Shown here: positions 26,853 through 34,991 of the stretch, in pieces
How the letters are laid out: every line of letters starts with the position of its first letter
How positions within the stretch are numbered: the first letter of the stretch is position 1
Source of the DNA: Acidobacteriota bacterium
Lineage (GTDB): Bacteria > Acidobacteriota > Terriglobia > Acidiferrales > UBA7541
Reading direction: 5' to 3'
Length of the DNA stretch: 64,000 nucleotides
NCBI GenBank assembly: GCA_003225315.1
Contig: QHZD01000034.1
Coordinates: 26,276-90,275, forward strand
The notes under the pieces: model-generated
The model's input: the letters and a program-made list of their open reading frames with translations, nothing else
Told to the model about the DNA's origin: nothing
The model's database searches: none
Position numbers and translations under genes: made by a program

Positions 26853-27406
26853 GCGCAGCCGGCAATTTTTTTGTGCGTTGGCGCGTCCGCCTGGGTTATC
26901 CGCTCGCGATAGCGGTTCTTTATCTTTCGCGGCCCACGCCTCGCAGCATTTTCCTCGGCGCAATGGTTGGAGTCATTGGCCTGTGGTTGCGCGCGTACGC
27001 AGCGGGCTATCTTCATAAGCAGGAAGTCCTCACCGTCACCGGTCCTTACGCTTACACCAGAAATCCACTCTATCTCGGCAGCGCTATCCTCGCTCTGGGA
27101 GCCGGAATTGCCACGCGTTCGTGGCTCTCCGGTTTAATCCTGATTGTCTATTTCGCCGTATTCTATTCCATCGTAATGCGGCGAGAAGCGAGTGAGCTTC
27201 GCCTCCGCCACGGCACATCTTTCGATGAGTATGCTCGCACTGTCCCGCTATTTATTCCGCGCCTGACCGCCGCGAAATTGCCGGGAGACTCCGCCGGTTC
27301 CTTCTCTTTTGCCCAGTACAAGAAAAATCATGAGTGGCAGGCCGCCGTTGGATTTCTGTTTCTTCTCCTAGTCCTGCTTGCGATCTGGCGCTTTCCCCTG
27401 CACTGA
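26849..27406 (+). CDS. Isoprenylcysteine carboxyl methyltransferase-family membrane protein
   Basis: A 185-residue integral membrane protein of the ICMT/phospholipid methyltransferase superfamily. TGPYAYTRNPLYLGS and the C-terminal EASELRLRHGTSFDEYAR form the SAM-binding signature. Several hydrophobic helices flank it. It overlaps waaC by 4 bases (ATGA), so it belongs to the LPS operon; a lipid or envelope methylation role is plausible but the substrate is unknown. Its last 39 bases overlap the 3' end of the convergent comEC. Confidence 0.85.
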   Translation: MSAAGNFFVRWRVRLGYPLAIAVLYLSRPTPRSIFLGAMVGVIGLWLRAYAAGYLHKQEVLTVTGPYAYTRNPLYLGSAILALGAGIATRSWLSGLILIVYFAVFYSIVMRREASELRLRHGTSFDEYARTVPLFIPRLTAAKLPGDSAGSFSFAQYKKNHEWQAAVGFLFLLLVLLAIWRFPLH

Positions 27407-30055
27407 GGCAGCCGCGTTTCCGCCGTTTGGACATGCGACAAAGCAGCTAATCTCCAGTTGTCGGCCATCTGTCATGACTTGCACCGCCCCGTTCTGATCC
27501 GTCCTCAAGATTCGTATGCCCGCATTCTCCAACCGTTCCAGGAGCTCTGGGCTGGGGTGCCCGTACGGGTTGTCTTCACCAGCGGATATGATCCCAACGC
27601 GTGGCTGGACAGCCGCGAGGAATTCCGGCGTCGTCGAATTCTTGCTTCCGTGATGGCCGATCTTCAGAACGTCGGCACGCATTGCCTCCGGGTCATTCTC
27701 AGAAAGAATTTCGCGTTCCACCTGTTTTTCAGCGTCGCCAGGCAGCAATAGTGTTTCATTACCGTAGCGCAACCGAAGCACCAGGGAATCGTTGTTCTTT
27801 GCGGAAGGGGCCAACTCCTCCGGAACAATCTCCGGCCACAAGAATTCACCGTCGACGCTATCCCAGCGGAAAGACTTGCCGCGCAGCTCATGTTCGATGG
27901 AGATTTTCCGCTCGCGTGCCAGTTCCTCCAGCCTCACAAGCGCCGGAACGGACACTTCGTGTCCGATCCAAAGTTGCGCGACACGAAAATTCTCCAGGAT
28001 TGCAGTCAGGCCGCCTAGATGGTCTTGGTGCGCGTGTGTCAGCGCGACAACATCCAGCTTCTGAAAACCCCGCGACCACAAATACGGTGAAACGGCTTCT
28101 TCACCCGGATCGACGCCGTTGTGTTCTTCGTGTCCGGGAAACCCGCCGAACGCTCCGCCTCCATCGATTAACAGAGTTTTTCCACCAGGAGTAACGACGA
28201 GCAGCGAGTCACCCTGCCCCACATCAAGGACCGTCAATTCCAGTTTGCCTTTCGTCAACCTTTCTCCAAAGGGATAGATGGCGATCGTCAACGCGCAAGC
28301 GACGAACGCACTGCGCAATCCCCAGACCATAGTTTTGTGCAAGGGATGCTTCAATCGCATTTCGGCGGCCAGCAGAATCCCCACAGCAAAAAACAACACA
28401 ATCAGCCAGAACGGTGGCCCGGGAATCCGGTAACTCCACCGCGGAAAATGCGCGAACCACTGGACAATGTGCAAAAGCAGTGCGGTTAGCCACGCAAGCG
28501 GAACAGCAAGGAGTTTTCCAGCAGCCGTGAAAACCAGTCCGCAAGCCAAAGTCAGGAAGCCTAGCGGAACGACGATGCCGGTTAGCGGGACGGCTGCAAG
28601 GTTCACCAGCGGCGCCGACAAGGGGATACGATGAAAATCGCGCGCCATCAACGGCAACATTCCTGCTTGCAGAGCCAATGTGAGAACCAACAGCTCCCAC
28701 ACACGAAAAGTCAGGGACAATCCGCCGGCTATAAGATCGCCGGTCGGTTTGCTCAGCCGTTGCGGCAACCGTGAAGTAAGCCACAGCGCCAGCGAACGCA
28801 GATCGATTCGGAATTGAATTGCGCGCGGCTCGTGAGCGGCATCTCGCGTTACGTCACGCCAGCCGCGCAGCGCGCGTACATAAGGTTGTGCCGTTTTCTC
28901 CAGCCACGGAAGCGCCAGTCCCCCAATGCAGCCTATGGCCACGAACGTCAATTGGAAGCGCGAGTCCCGCAGGGCGACCGGTTTTGCCAAAAGCAGAATT
29001 ACAGCCGCAACTGCTGCTGAATTGAGCAGCTCCAGTCGGCGAAAGAAAAATCCGCCAAGCACAACGATCGCCGCCATCATTGCAGCGCGCAAAACGGGAG
29101 TGCGCTGCTCGACCATGCCCACGTAAGCTCCGAGCATCGTAAGCGTGAACAGCGTCGTCCACATCCGCGACAATCGCAGCTTCCTTCCTACCCAGTAGAG
29201 CGCGAAAGCGAGAGCCCCGACGTGCAAACCTGCCACGACCAGCACGTGAAAAACGCCCGTCTTCTGAAAATCCAACGCTTCCGCTCGGTTAACAAAATTC
29301 CGGTCGCCCAAAAGCATCGCCCGCAAAACTCCTGCGACTTGCGGAGCGGCTGCGAAGAGCACATCAATCTCGTCGCGCAATGTCCTCCGCGCCCGCGCGA
29401 GAACCGTTCCGATAGTTGGAGTCGACGAGCTGATTCGTTCGATTAGCTGCGGCGCTCGCAAAGTGGCTACGAGGTCGATGTTCTGTTGCGCCAGATAAGC
29501 ACGCCGATCGAACGCGCCTTCATCCTTGAAAATCTGCGGCCGCTTGGCCTCCGCCAAAACCGCCACTTCGTCTCCCGCATGAAGTTCCGGCGGCACCGGA
29601 CCCTCCGGATGCGCTGTGAAGCTCAGGCGCAAGCCTCCTCGCGCCGGATGAAAGGCCCCTTCGAACTCAACACGAGTAAGCTCAATTTCGTATCCGTAGC
29701 CCCATGGCAGGCGGGTCGGTTCATCACGCAGATGACCGCGCCATCGCAGGGGCGTTTTCAGCGAGATGCGGCTTTGTTCAACGAGCGAGATCACATGATT
29801 CGCATCCCGCGGTTGTTCTGCAATGCAAACGCCTAGAAATCCAAGCAGAATCCAGCCAAACAGGGAAGCGATGGTTGCAACAAGAAGATGAGCGATTCTT
29901 ACAAAAAAGATTCCAGCGAGGACGAAGAAAGCAACTAACAGGAAAAGGGAAGAAAGGAGAATGTGAGAAGAAGCGTTTCTTGCAACCGTAGGATGCAAGC
30001 CGAGCACGATGCCGCTGGCAAATGCCGCGACAATCGCTACGGCGGGCAGCCTCAT
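27368..30055 (-). CDS. comEC: ComEC/Rec2-type DNA uptake channel
   Basis: An 895-residue polytopic membrane protein for transport of single-stranded DNA across the inner membrane in natural transformation. N-terminal membrane segments and an OB-like DUF4131 region are followed by the competence domain (VLVVAGLHVGALAFALYW) and a C-terminal metallo-beta-lactamase domain (DVGQGDSLLV, LTHAHQDHLGG, LKIGHHGSKNST). All three parts are present, so it appears intact. The ATG overlaps the stop of the upstream rlmD-type gene by 4 bases. Confidence 0.93.
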   Translation of the reverse strand: MRLPAVAIVAAFASGIVLGLHPTVARNASSHILLSSLFLLVAFFVLAGIFFVRIAHLLVATIASLFGWILLGFLGVCIAEQPRDANHVISLVEQSRISLKTPLRWRGHLRDEPTRLPWGYGYEIELTRVEFEGAFHPARGGLRLSFTAHPEGPVPPELHAGDEVAVLAEAKRPQIFKDEGAFDRRAYLAQQNIDLVATLRAPQLIERISSSTPTIGTVLARARRTLRDEIDVLFAAAPQVAGVLRAMLLGDRNFVNRAEALDFQKTGVFHVLVVAGLHVGALAFALYWVGRKLRLSRMWTTLFTLTMLGAYVGMVEQRTPVLRAAMMAAIVVLGGFFFRRLELLNSAAVAAVILLLAKPVALRDSRFQLTFVAIGCIGGLALPWLEKTAQPYVRALRGWRDVTRDAAHEPRAIQFRIDLRSLALWLTSRLPQRLSKPTGDLIAGGLSLTFRVWELLVLTLALQAGMLPLMARDFHRIPLSAPLVNLAAVPLTGIVVPLGFLTLACGLVFTAAGKLLAVPLAWLTALLLHIVQWFAHFPRWSYRIPGPPFWLIVLFFAVGILLAAEMRLKHPLHKTMVWGLRSAFVACALTIAIYPFGERLTKGKLELTVLDVGQGDSLLVVTPGGKTLLIDGGGAFGGFPGHEEHNGVDPGEEAVSPYLWSRGFQKLDVVALTHAHQDHLGGLTAILENFRVAQLWIGHEVSVPALVRLEELARERKISIEHELRGKSFRWDSVDGEFLWPEIVPEELAPSAKNNDSLVLRLRYGNETLLLPGDAEKQVEREILSENDPEAMRADVLKIGHHGSKNSTTPEFLAAVQPRVGIISAGEDNPYGHPSPELLERLENAGIRILRTDQNGAVQVMTDGRQLEISCFVACPNGGNAAASVQGKAPDRKQD

Positions 30056-31359
30056 GGCGCTCGTCGCAACCTGACCAGCGTTTCGATGTGAAATGTTTGT
30101 GGGAACAGGTCGAACAGGTGCATCTCCGCGATTTCATATCGGACGCTTGGCCCGATGAGTTCCTTTGGTTTCCGAGGTGAACTCGTCAAAACCGCCAAAT
30201 CGCGGGCCAGCGTGGATGGATCGCAAGAAAGGTATACAATTTTTTTGGCGCCAAGTTCCGCGAGCTTGCCCGCAGCTTCTGCGCCCAATCCGGCTCTCGG
30301 CGGATCAAGGATCACAAAGTCTGGCCGTTCCTCCGTTTTTTTCAGAAACTCTTCTGCATGTTCGTTGTGCGACACGATCGTGACGCCCGCCATCTCCGCA
30401 TTAGCGTAAAGGTCCCGCGTAGCAGCAAGATTGGCATCCACGCTCACCACTTTTCGGAATGTCTTCGCCAGCGGCAACGTGAAGAACCCCACGCCCGAAT
30501 ACAGATCCAGCGCCAGCTCGCCATGCGCATCGGCTGTCACGGTCTTCAGCAAATCCTCGATCAGGAAGCGGTTCACTTGAAAGAACGAAAGATGGCTGAC
30601 CCGGTATTTGAATCCGCCGGCTTCATGCGTCAAATAGCCCGGCCCCGTCAATTCAAAGCGATTTTTCTTTTGGTCTAGCAGCAGCAAACTTTCGATCTCC
30701 GGCAAAGCCTCGCGGAAAGTGGCCGCCAGTTCCGCGGCTGGCTTCGAGAATTTCTCAAACGCCACATTCAGCGCAATTTTTTCATCCGCCGAATCGGCAA
30801 ACGCTTCAATCTCCTGGATTCCTGGTGGCAATGTGCTGGAGCGCGCCATGTCTTGAAGCTTGGCGAAGGTGCGCGCAAGGCGCGGAGAAAGCACGGGGCA
30901 TTCATCGATCGGTACGATCACGGAGCTTTCCGGCAGAAAATATCCCAGCGCGCGAGGCATCCCGCTCCTCACGGCCCACTGGGCGCGGTTACGATAGCCG
31001 TAAGACACCGCGGAATGCTCGACGATTGTCCTATCCCAAGTGATTCCGCCGAGACGCGAAAGCGTCTCCCGCAAAATCTCTTTCTTGAGTCTTAACTGTT
31101 CCTCCGCCGGAATGTGTTGGTAATGGCAGCCGCCGCATTTTTGAAAATGCGAGCACCTCGCTTTTCCGCGCTCCTTTGCGGGTGACGTTACCTCCAGAAG
31201 TTCCGCCCAGACCAATTTCTTCTTTCGTGACTTGGCGTTTGCGCGTACTTCTTCGCCTGGCAAAACATACGGCACAAAAACGGTATCTGCATCGGCGTGC
31301 GCCAAGCCGTCACCACCGTAAATGAGCTTCTCAATCGATAAGCGTAACTCATCAGGCAT
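30052..31359 (-). CDS. rlmD: 23S rRNA (uracil-5-)-methyltransferase, RlmD/RumA family
   Basis: A 435-residue SAM-dependent RNA methyltransferase. An N-terminal TRAM domain is followed by the [4Fe-4S] cysteines Cys69, Cys75, Cys78 (CSHFQKCGGCHYQH) and Cys154 (ECPVL). The methyltransferase domain has DLYSGVGFFTLPLA, DPPRAGLG and YLSCDPSTLARDL with the catalytic Cys. It modifies a uridine in 23S rRNA or tRNA; RlmD, RlmC and TrmA-like specificities cannot be separated with certainty by eye. Confidence 0.9.
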   Translation of the reverse strand: MPDELRLSIEKLIYGGDGLAHADADTVFVPYVLPGEEVRANAKSRKKKLVWAELLEVTSPAKERGKARCSHFQKCGGCHYQHIPAEEQLRLKKEILRETLSRLGGITWDRTIVEHSAVSYGYRNRAQWAVRSGMPRALGYFLPESSVIVPIDECPVLSPRLARTFAKLQDMARSSTLPPGIQEIEAFADSADEKIALNVAFEKFSKPAAELAATFREALPEIESLLLLDQKKNRFELTGPGYLTHEAGGFKYRVSHLSFFQVNRFLIEDLLKTVTADAHGELALDLYSGVGFFTLPLAKTFRKVVSVDANLAATRDLYANAEMAGVTIVSHNEHAEEFLKKTEERPDFVILDPPRAGLGAEAAGKLAELGAKKIVYLSCDPSTLARDLAVLTSSPRKPKELIGPSVRYEIAEMHLFDLFPQTFHIETLVRLRRAP

Positions 31360-31448
31360 ACTGTTGTCCTATTCTAAGATAACTGTGGCTCAGGTGTGAG
31401 ATCAAATCGTTCTTGTTTGCGAATGACCGGTCATCTTGCTGACTAACG

Positions 31449-32171
31449 CTACGTCAAGTAGAAAAGGCTCAGACGCGGGATCCCGAATTCTTCCAACAGC
31501 CGCTTCTGCGTGTACTGTTTTTCGACCATTGCCAGTTGCTCAGCTTTCATCTTCCGCCGGTACATTGCCAGCTGCCCATCCACTTCGCGGCGGACCTTCA
31601 GCATCAGCTCTTCCGGCGCGTGGCTGGTCAACAGTGTCTGTATCTTCTCATCCAGAACCGTCAAACGCCGCTCCAAGTCTTCCAAGTCCAGTGTCGCCGG
31701 TGTATCAAGAATCTCGGCGCTGGACTCCAGCGATTCCACAATCCCTGTCAAACGCTTAACCATCTCCGGGTGTCTTTGCAAACTCTTTTCCGCCGCCTGT
31801 TTCAATCGCTCCACATTCTTCGCAAAATATTTCCTCAATTCGTCTCGCGAAAACGCTTCGCTTTCAGTCGTTCGAGCGGCTCTTGGCGAGCTTCCCGCAG
31901 CCGCTTCCTGCTGTTCTTCTGCGGCTTCCAGCACCGCGTCGGTGCAATACGCCAGGTTCTTCAGCGGCTTGCCCGCTCCGCGCCGCGACCTCTGGTAGCT
32001 CTCAAACGCCTTGTCAATCCCTTTCAGAGCGGCTTCCAGCGGCACCCCCGCTTTCTGCCACGCCTCCATTATGGCCCAGTCCAACGGCGACACCAGCAGA
32101 TGCGCCCCGCGTTTCTTCCAAAAATATTCTTCGATTTCCGTGAAGTAATTGAAGTAGTTCCAGCCGTCCAT
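31449..32171 (-). CDS. Unknown protein with helical, charged C-terminal half
   Basis: A 240-residue soluble protein that I do not recognise. The first 60 residues are aromatic-rich (NYFNYFTEIEEYFW, LVSPLDWAIMEAW) and look like a compact helical domain, followed by a variable Ala/Glu/Ser-rich linker (about 90-120) and a long helical, possibly coiled-coil, segment to the end. It is 14 bases after coaX, so likely in the valS-nadC-birA-coaX operon. No catalytic motif is evident. Confidence 0.75.
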   Translation of the reverse strand: MDGWNYFNYFTEIEEYFWKKRGAHLLVSPLDWAIMEAWQKAGVPLEAALKGIDKAFESYQRSRRGAGKPLKNLAYCTDAVLEAAEEQQEAAAGSSPRAARTTESEAFSRDELRKYFAKNVERLKQAAEKSLQRHPEMVKRLTGIVESLESSAEILDTPATLDLEDLERRLTVLDEKIQTLLTSHAPEELMLKVRREVDGQLAMYRRKMKAEQLAMVEKQYTQKRLLEEFGIPRLSLFYLT

Positions 32172-32185
32172 TTCGTTAGCGCTGC

Positions 32186-33004
32186 TTAGCCTTGCGCCTT
32201 CTTTGCTGGCACGGCCGCCGCGCTCTTGCCGCGTTCGACAGGCTGGTTTTTTTCCCAGATCAATCGCAGGCCGGTCAGAGTAAGGAATTCGTCGGTGTGT
32301 TGGATGTGCTTCGACCCTTTTGACACCAGCCTGGCCTGTCCGCCGGTCGCAACAACCTTCGCATCCTCGCCCAACTCTTTCTTTATGCGCGCAAGCATGC
32401 CATCCACCATGTCCACCGCGCCGTAATACAAACCCGCCTGCATGTGCGTGACAGTGTTGGTTCCGATCACTTTCCCAGGATCCTTGATCTCCACCCGTGG
32501 CAGCCGTGCGGCGCGCGCGAACAGAGCCTCCGCTGAAATCCCGAGCCCCGGCGCGATGACGCCGCCGAGGTATTCACCTTTTGCCGAAATTACGTCAAAC
32601 GTAATCGCCGTCCCAAAATCCACGACGATGCACGGCCCGCCGTATTGATGAAATGCCGCCACGCCGTTCACAATCCGGTCCGCGCCCACTTCCGACGGAT
32701 TGTCCACTAGGACAGCCATCCCGGTCTTCACGCCCATTTCCACGAATAGCGCCTTCTTTCCAAAATAGACTCTCGACATTTCCGCGAGTGTCCGATTCAC
32801 CGGCGGCACCACCGAGCTGATGATCACTCCCGTGATAGCGTCTCGGTCTAGCTCCGCCAGCGTAAACAGATTCCTCGTCAGCACGCCATATTCGTCAACC
32901 GTCTGCTCCCGCGCCGTAGTCAAACGCCAGTTCGCAACCAGCTCTTCGCCCCGAAAAACGCCCAGCACCGAGTTGGTATTTCCCACGTCAATGGTCAGCA
33001 GCAT
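32186..33004 (-). CDS. coaX: Type III pantothenate kinase
   Basis: First committed step of coenzyme A synthesis: phosphorylates pantothenate. The 272-residue ASKHA-fold protein begins MLLTIDVGNTNSVLGVF (phosphate 1 motif) and has GADRIVNGVAAF and IVVDFGTAITFDVIS, the type III signature. It starts directly after the birA TAG with no gap. The common birA-coaX pairing supports both calls. Confidence 0.95.
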   Translation of the reverse strand: MLLTIDVGNTNSVLGVFRGEELVANWRLTTAREQTVDEYGVLTRNLFTLAELDRDAITGVIISSVVPPVNRTLAEMSRVYFGKKALFVEMGVKTGMAVLVDNPSEVGADRIVNGVAAFHQYGGPCIVVDFGTAITFDVISAKGEYLGGVIAPGLGISAEALFARAARLPRVEIKDPGKVIGTNTVTHMQAGLYYGAVDMVDGMLARIKKELGEDAKVVATGGQARLVSKGSKHIQHTDEFLTLTGLRLIWEKNQPVERGKSAAAVPAKKAQG

Positions 33005-34009
33005 CTAGCGTGCCTCCGTGACGTCTCCTGAAATCACCGCCGTAATTCGCCCATCTTCCCGCTCCACTTGCAGCAATCCTTCCGGCCCAAGCCCGGCCGT
33101 CGTACCGCAATAGCTCTCGGTTCCGTTTGTTACGCGCACGCGCTTGCCCTTCGCATAGCTCGACACCGACTCGAAGCGCGCAATCACGCTGCCCACCCCT
33201 TCCCGCACAAATCGATTGTAATCGCTCTCGAATTCGCGCAGCAACCGCACCAGCAGCTCCATGCGCGACTGCGGTTTGCCTGTTTCCGCGCGCAGGGAAG
33301 TCGCTACATTGGAAAGCTCCCCGGGGAACCTTTCTTGATTCACGTTCAAGCCGATTCCCACAATCACGAATCGCACTTGATTCGGTTCCGCGTGCATCTC
33401 CGTCAGGATGCCCCCGACTTTTTTCCCGCGAATAAGCAAGTCGTTCGGCCATTTCAGGTCCACCGTTAGTCCGGTCACAGCCTGGACCGCGGAATGCGCG
33501 GAGAGCCCCGCCATCATCGTTAGCAGCGGAGCTTGCACCGGCGCCAATTTTGGCCGAAGAAGCAACGTCACATAAATTCCAGCCGCACGTTCGGAATGCC
33601 ACTTGCGTCCTGCTCGTCCACGTCCTGCGGTTTGTTCTTCCGCCAGCACGACCGCACCTTCCGGCTTCCCGGCATGACCCAATTCCAGTGCCACGCGATT
33701 CGTCGAATCCGTCTTGAAAAAATGAAAGATGCGTTTCCCGAAGAGGCCGCCTTTCAGCCGTTGCTTTAGCATGTCCGGGGTCAGAATGTCGGGCACTTGC
33801 TCCAGGAAGTATCCGGTTGCAGGCTGGCCTTTTGCTTTGACGCCCAGTCCGCGCAGGCGTTCTACCCATCGCCAGACTGTTGACCGCGAGACGCCAATCT
33901 CTTTCGCGATTCGGGCGCCGCTGATTACGATGGTGGCGTTCTCCGACAGCAACGTAAGCAACCCCGCCAGCCGCCGGTCGGTCGTGCCCGGCATGGATTC
34001 TTGAGTCAT
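33005..34009 (-). CDS. birA: Biotin--protein ligase with N-terminal HTH (BirA)
   Basis: A 334-residue bifunctional-type BirA. The N-terminal winged helix (SGARIAKEIGVSRSTVWRWV) suggests it can also act as the biotin-operon repressor. The ligase core has TDSTNRVALE, AEEQTAGRGRAGRKW (biotinyl-AMP loop) and LKWPNDLLIRGKKVGGI, and an SH3-like C-terminal domain follows. ATG 34009 was chosen where homologous sequence starts; ATG 33994 is an alternative. It ends exactly where coaX begins. Confidence 0.93.
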   Translation of the reverse strand: MTQESMPGTTDRRLAGLLTLLSENATIVISGARIAKEIGVSRSTVWRWVERLRGLGVKAKGQPATGYFLEQVPDILTPDMLKQRLKGGLFGKRIFHFFKTDSTNRVALELGHAGKPEGAVVLAEEQTAGRGRAGRKWHSERAAGIYVTLLLRPKLAPVQAPLLTMMAGLSAHSAVQAVTGLTVDLKWPNDLLIRGKKVGGILTEMHAEPNQVRFVIVGIGLNVNQERFPGELSNVATSLRAETGKPQSRMELLVRLLREFESDYNRFVREGVGSVIARFESVSSYAKGKRVRVTNGTESYCGTTAGLGPEGLLQVEREDGRITAVISGDVTEAR

Positions 34010-34044
34010 CGGGATTTTGCCGCGCCCCTTCGCGCCGCCTAAGC

Positions 34045-34977
34045 TTACGTTCCCTCGATGCTGTCCACAAGGAGGCTGAGGTTCGCGGCAGGCGCCGAGT
34101 GCGTCAGCATCCCCGAAGAAAGAAAGTCGGCGCCTGTCTCCGCGTATGCTCGCGCGTTGTCGAGCGTGATTCCTCCGGAAATCTCTATCACGCATTCCGC
34201 GCGAATCCCCCGCGCGATCTTCACGCATTCCGCGGCGCGTTCCAGTGTCATATTGTCCAGCAGCACTGCCTCTGCTCCGGCCCCAAGCGCTTCAAGAAGT
34301 TCTTTTTGGTTGCGAACCTCAATTTGCACGGGCAATGGTCCTGGGCCGACGACTTCCGGGTCCAGCCCCGCCGCATCATAAGCGCTCGCGGCCCGGGGCG
34401 GCTGCGACTTTGGCGACACATAGGTATGCGCTTTGTCTACCGCTTCCTTCATTCCTCCCGCCAGCGCGACGTGGTTCTCTTTCAATAGGATGGCGTCATA
34501 GAGACCGAAGCGGTGGTTGCTACCACCGCCCGTCTTCACCGCGTACTTTTCAAGCGCGCGCAATCCCGGCGTGGTTTTCCTCGTATCCCGGATGCGCGTT
34601 CTCGTGCCCGCTAGTTGCTCCACAAAGCGCCGCGTCAGCGTGGCAACTCCGCAAAGATGCGCCAGAAAATTCAGCGCCGTTCGCTCGCCCGTAAGGATCG
34701 CGCGGGCATTTCCCTTGACCTGCACAATCTCCGCGCCGGGCTCTACGAACGACCCGTCGTTGTGCGGAAAGGTGACTCGGACTTCAGGATCCAGAGCCCG
34801 GAACACCTTTTCAGCAATCGACAAGCCCGCACAAACGAGCGTCTGCCTGGCCAGAATTTTAGCCCGAGCCGTTGTTCGTGGCGGTACCACTGCCGCAGTC
34901 GTCGCGTCACCCGTACCGATATCCTCTTCTAGCGCGCGCCGCACAACGTCAGCAATGTAACGAGAGTTCCAATCCAT
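34045..34977 (-). CDS. nadC: Nicotinate-nucleotide pyrophosphorylase (quinolinate phosphoribosyltransferase)
   Basis: Converts quinolinate and PRPP to nicotinate mononucleotide in de novo NAD synthesis. The 310-residue protein has DIGTGDATTAAVVP, RDTRKTTPGLRALEKYAV, GGGSNHRFGLYDAILLKENH and ISGGITLDNARAYAETGAD, all diagnostic for NadC. It follows the valS reading frame by 14 bases and precedes birA by 35. nadA and nadB are not in the window. Confidence 0.96.
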   Translation of the reverse strand: MDWNSRYIADVVRRALEEDIGTGDATTAAVVPPRTTARAKILARQTLVCAGLSIAEKVFRALDPEVRVTFPHNDGSFVEPGAEIVQVKGNARAILTGERTALNFLAHLCGVATLTRRFVEQLAGTRTRIRDTRKTTPGLRALEKYAVKTGGGSNHRFGLYDAILLKENHVALAGGMKEAVDKAHTYVSPKSQPPRAASAYDAAGLDPEVVGPGPLPVQIEVRNQKELLEALGAGAEAVLLDNMTLERAAECVKIARGIRAECVIEISGGITLDNARAYAETGADFLSSGMLTHSAPAANLSLLVDSIEGT

Positions 34978-34991
34978 AAGACCCCGAAGAA

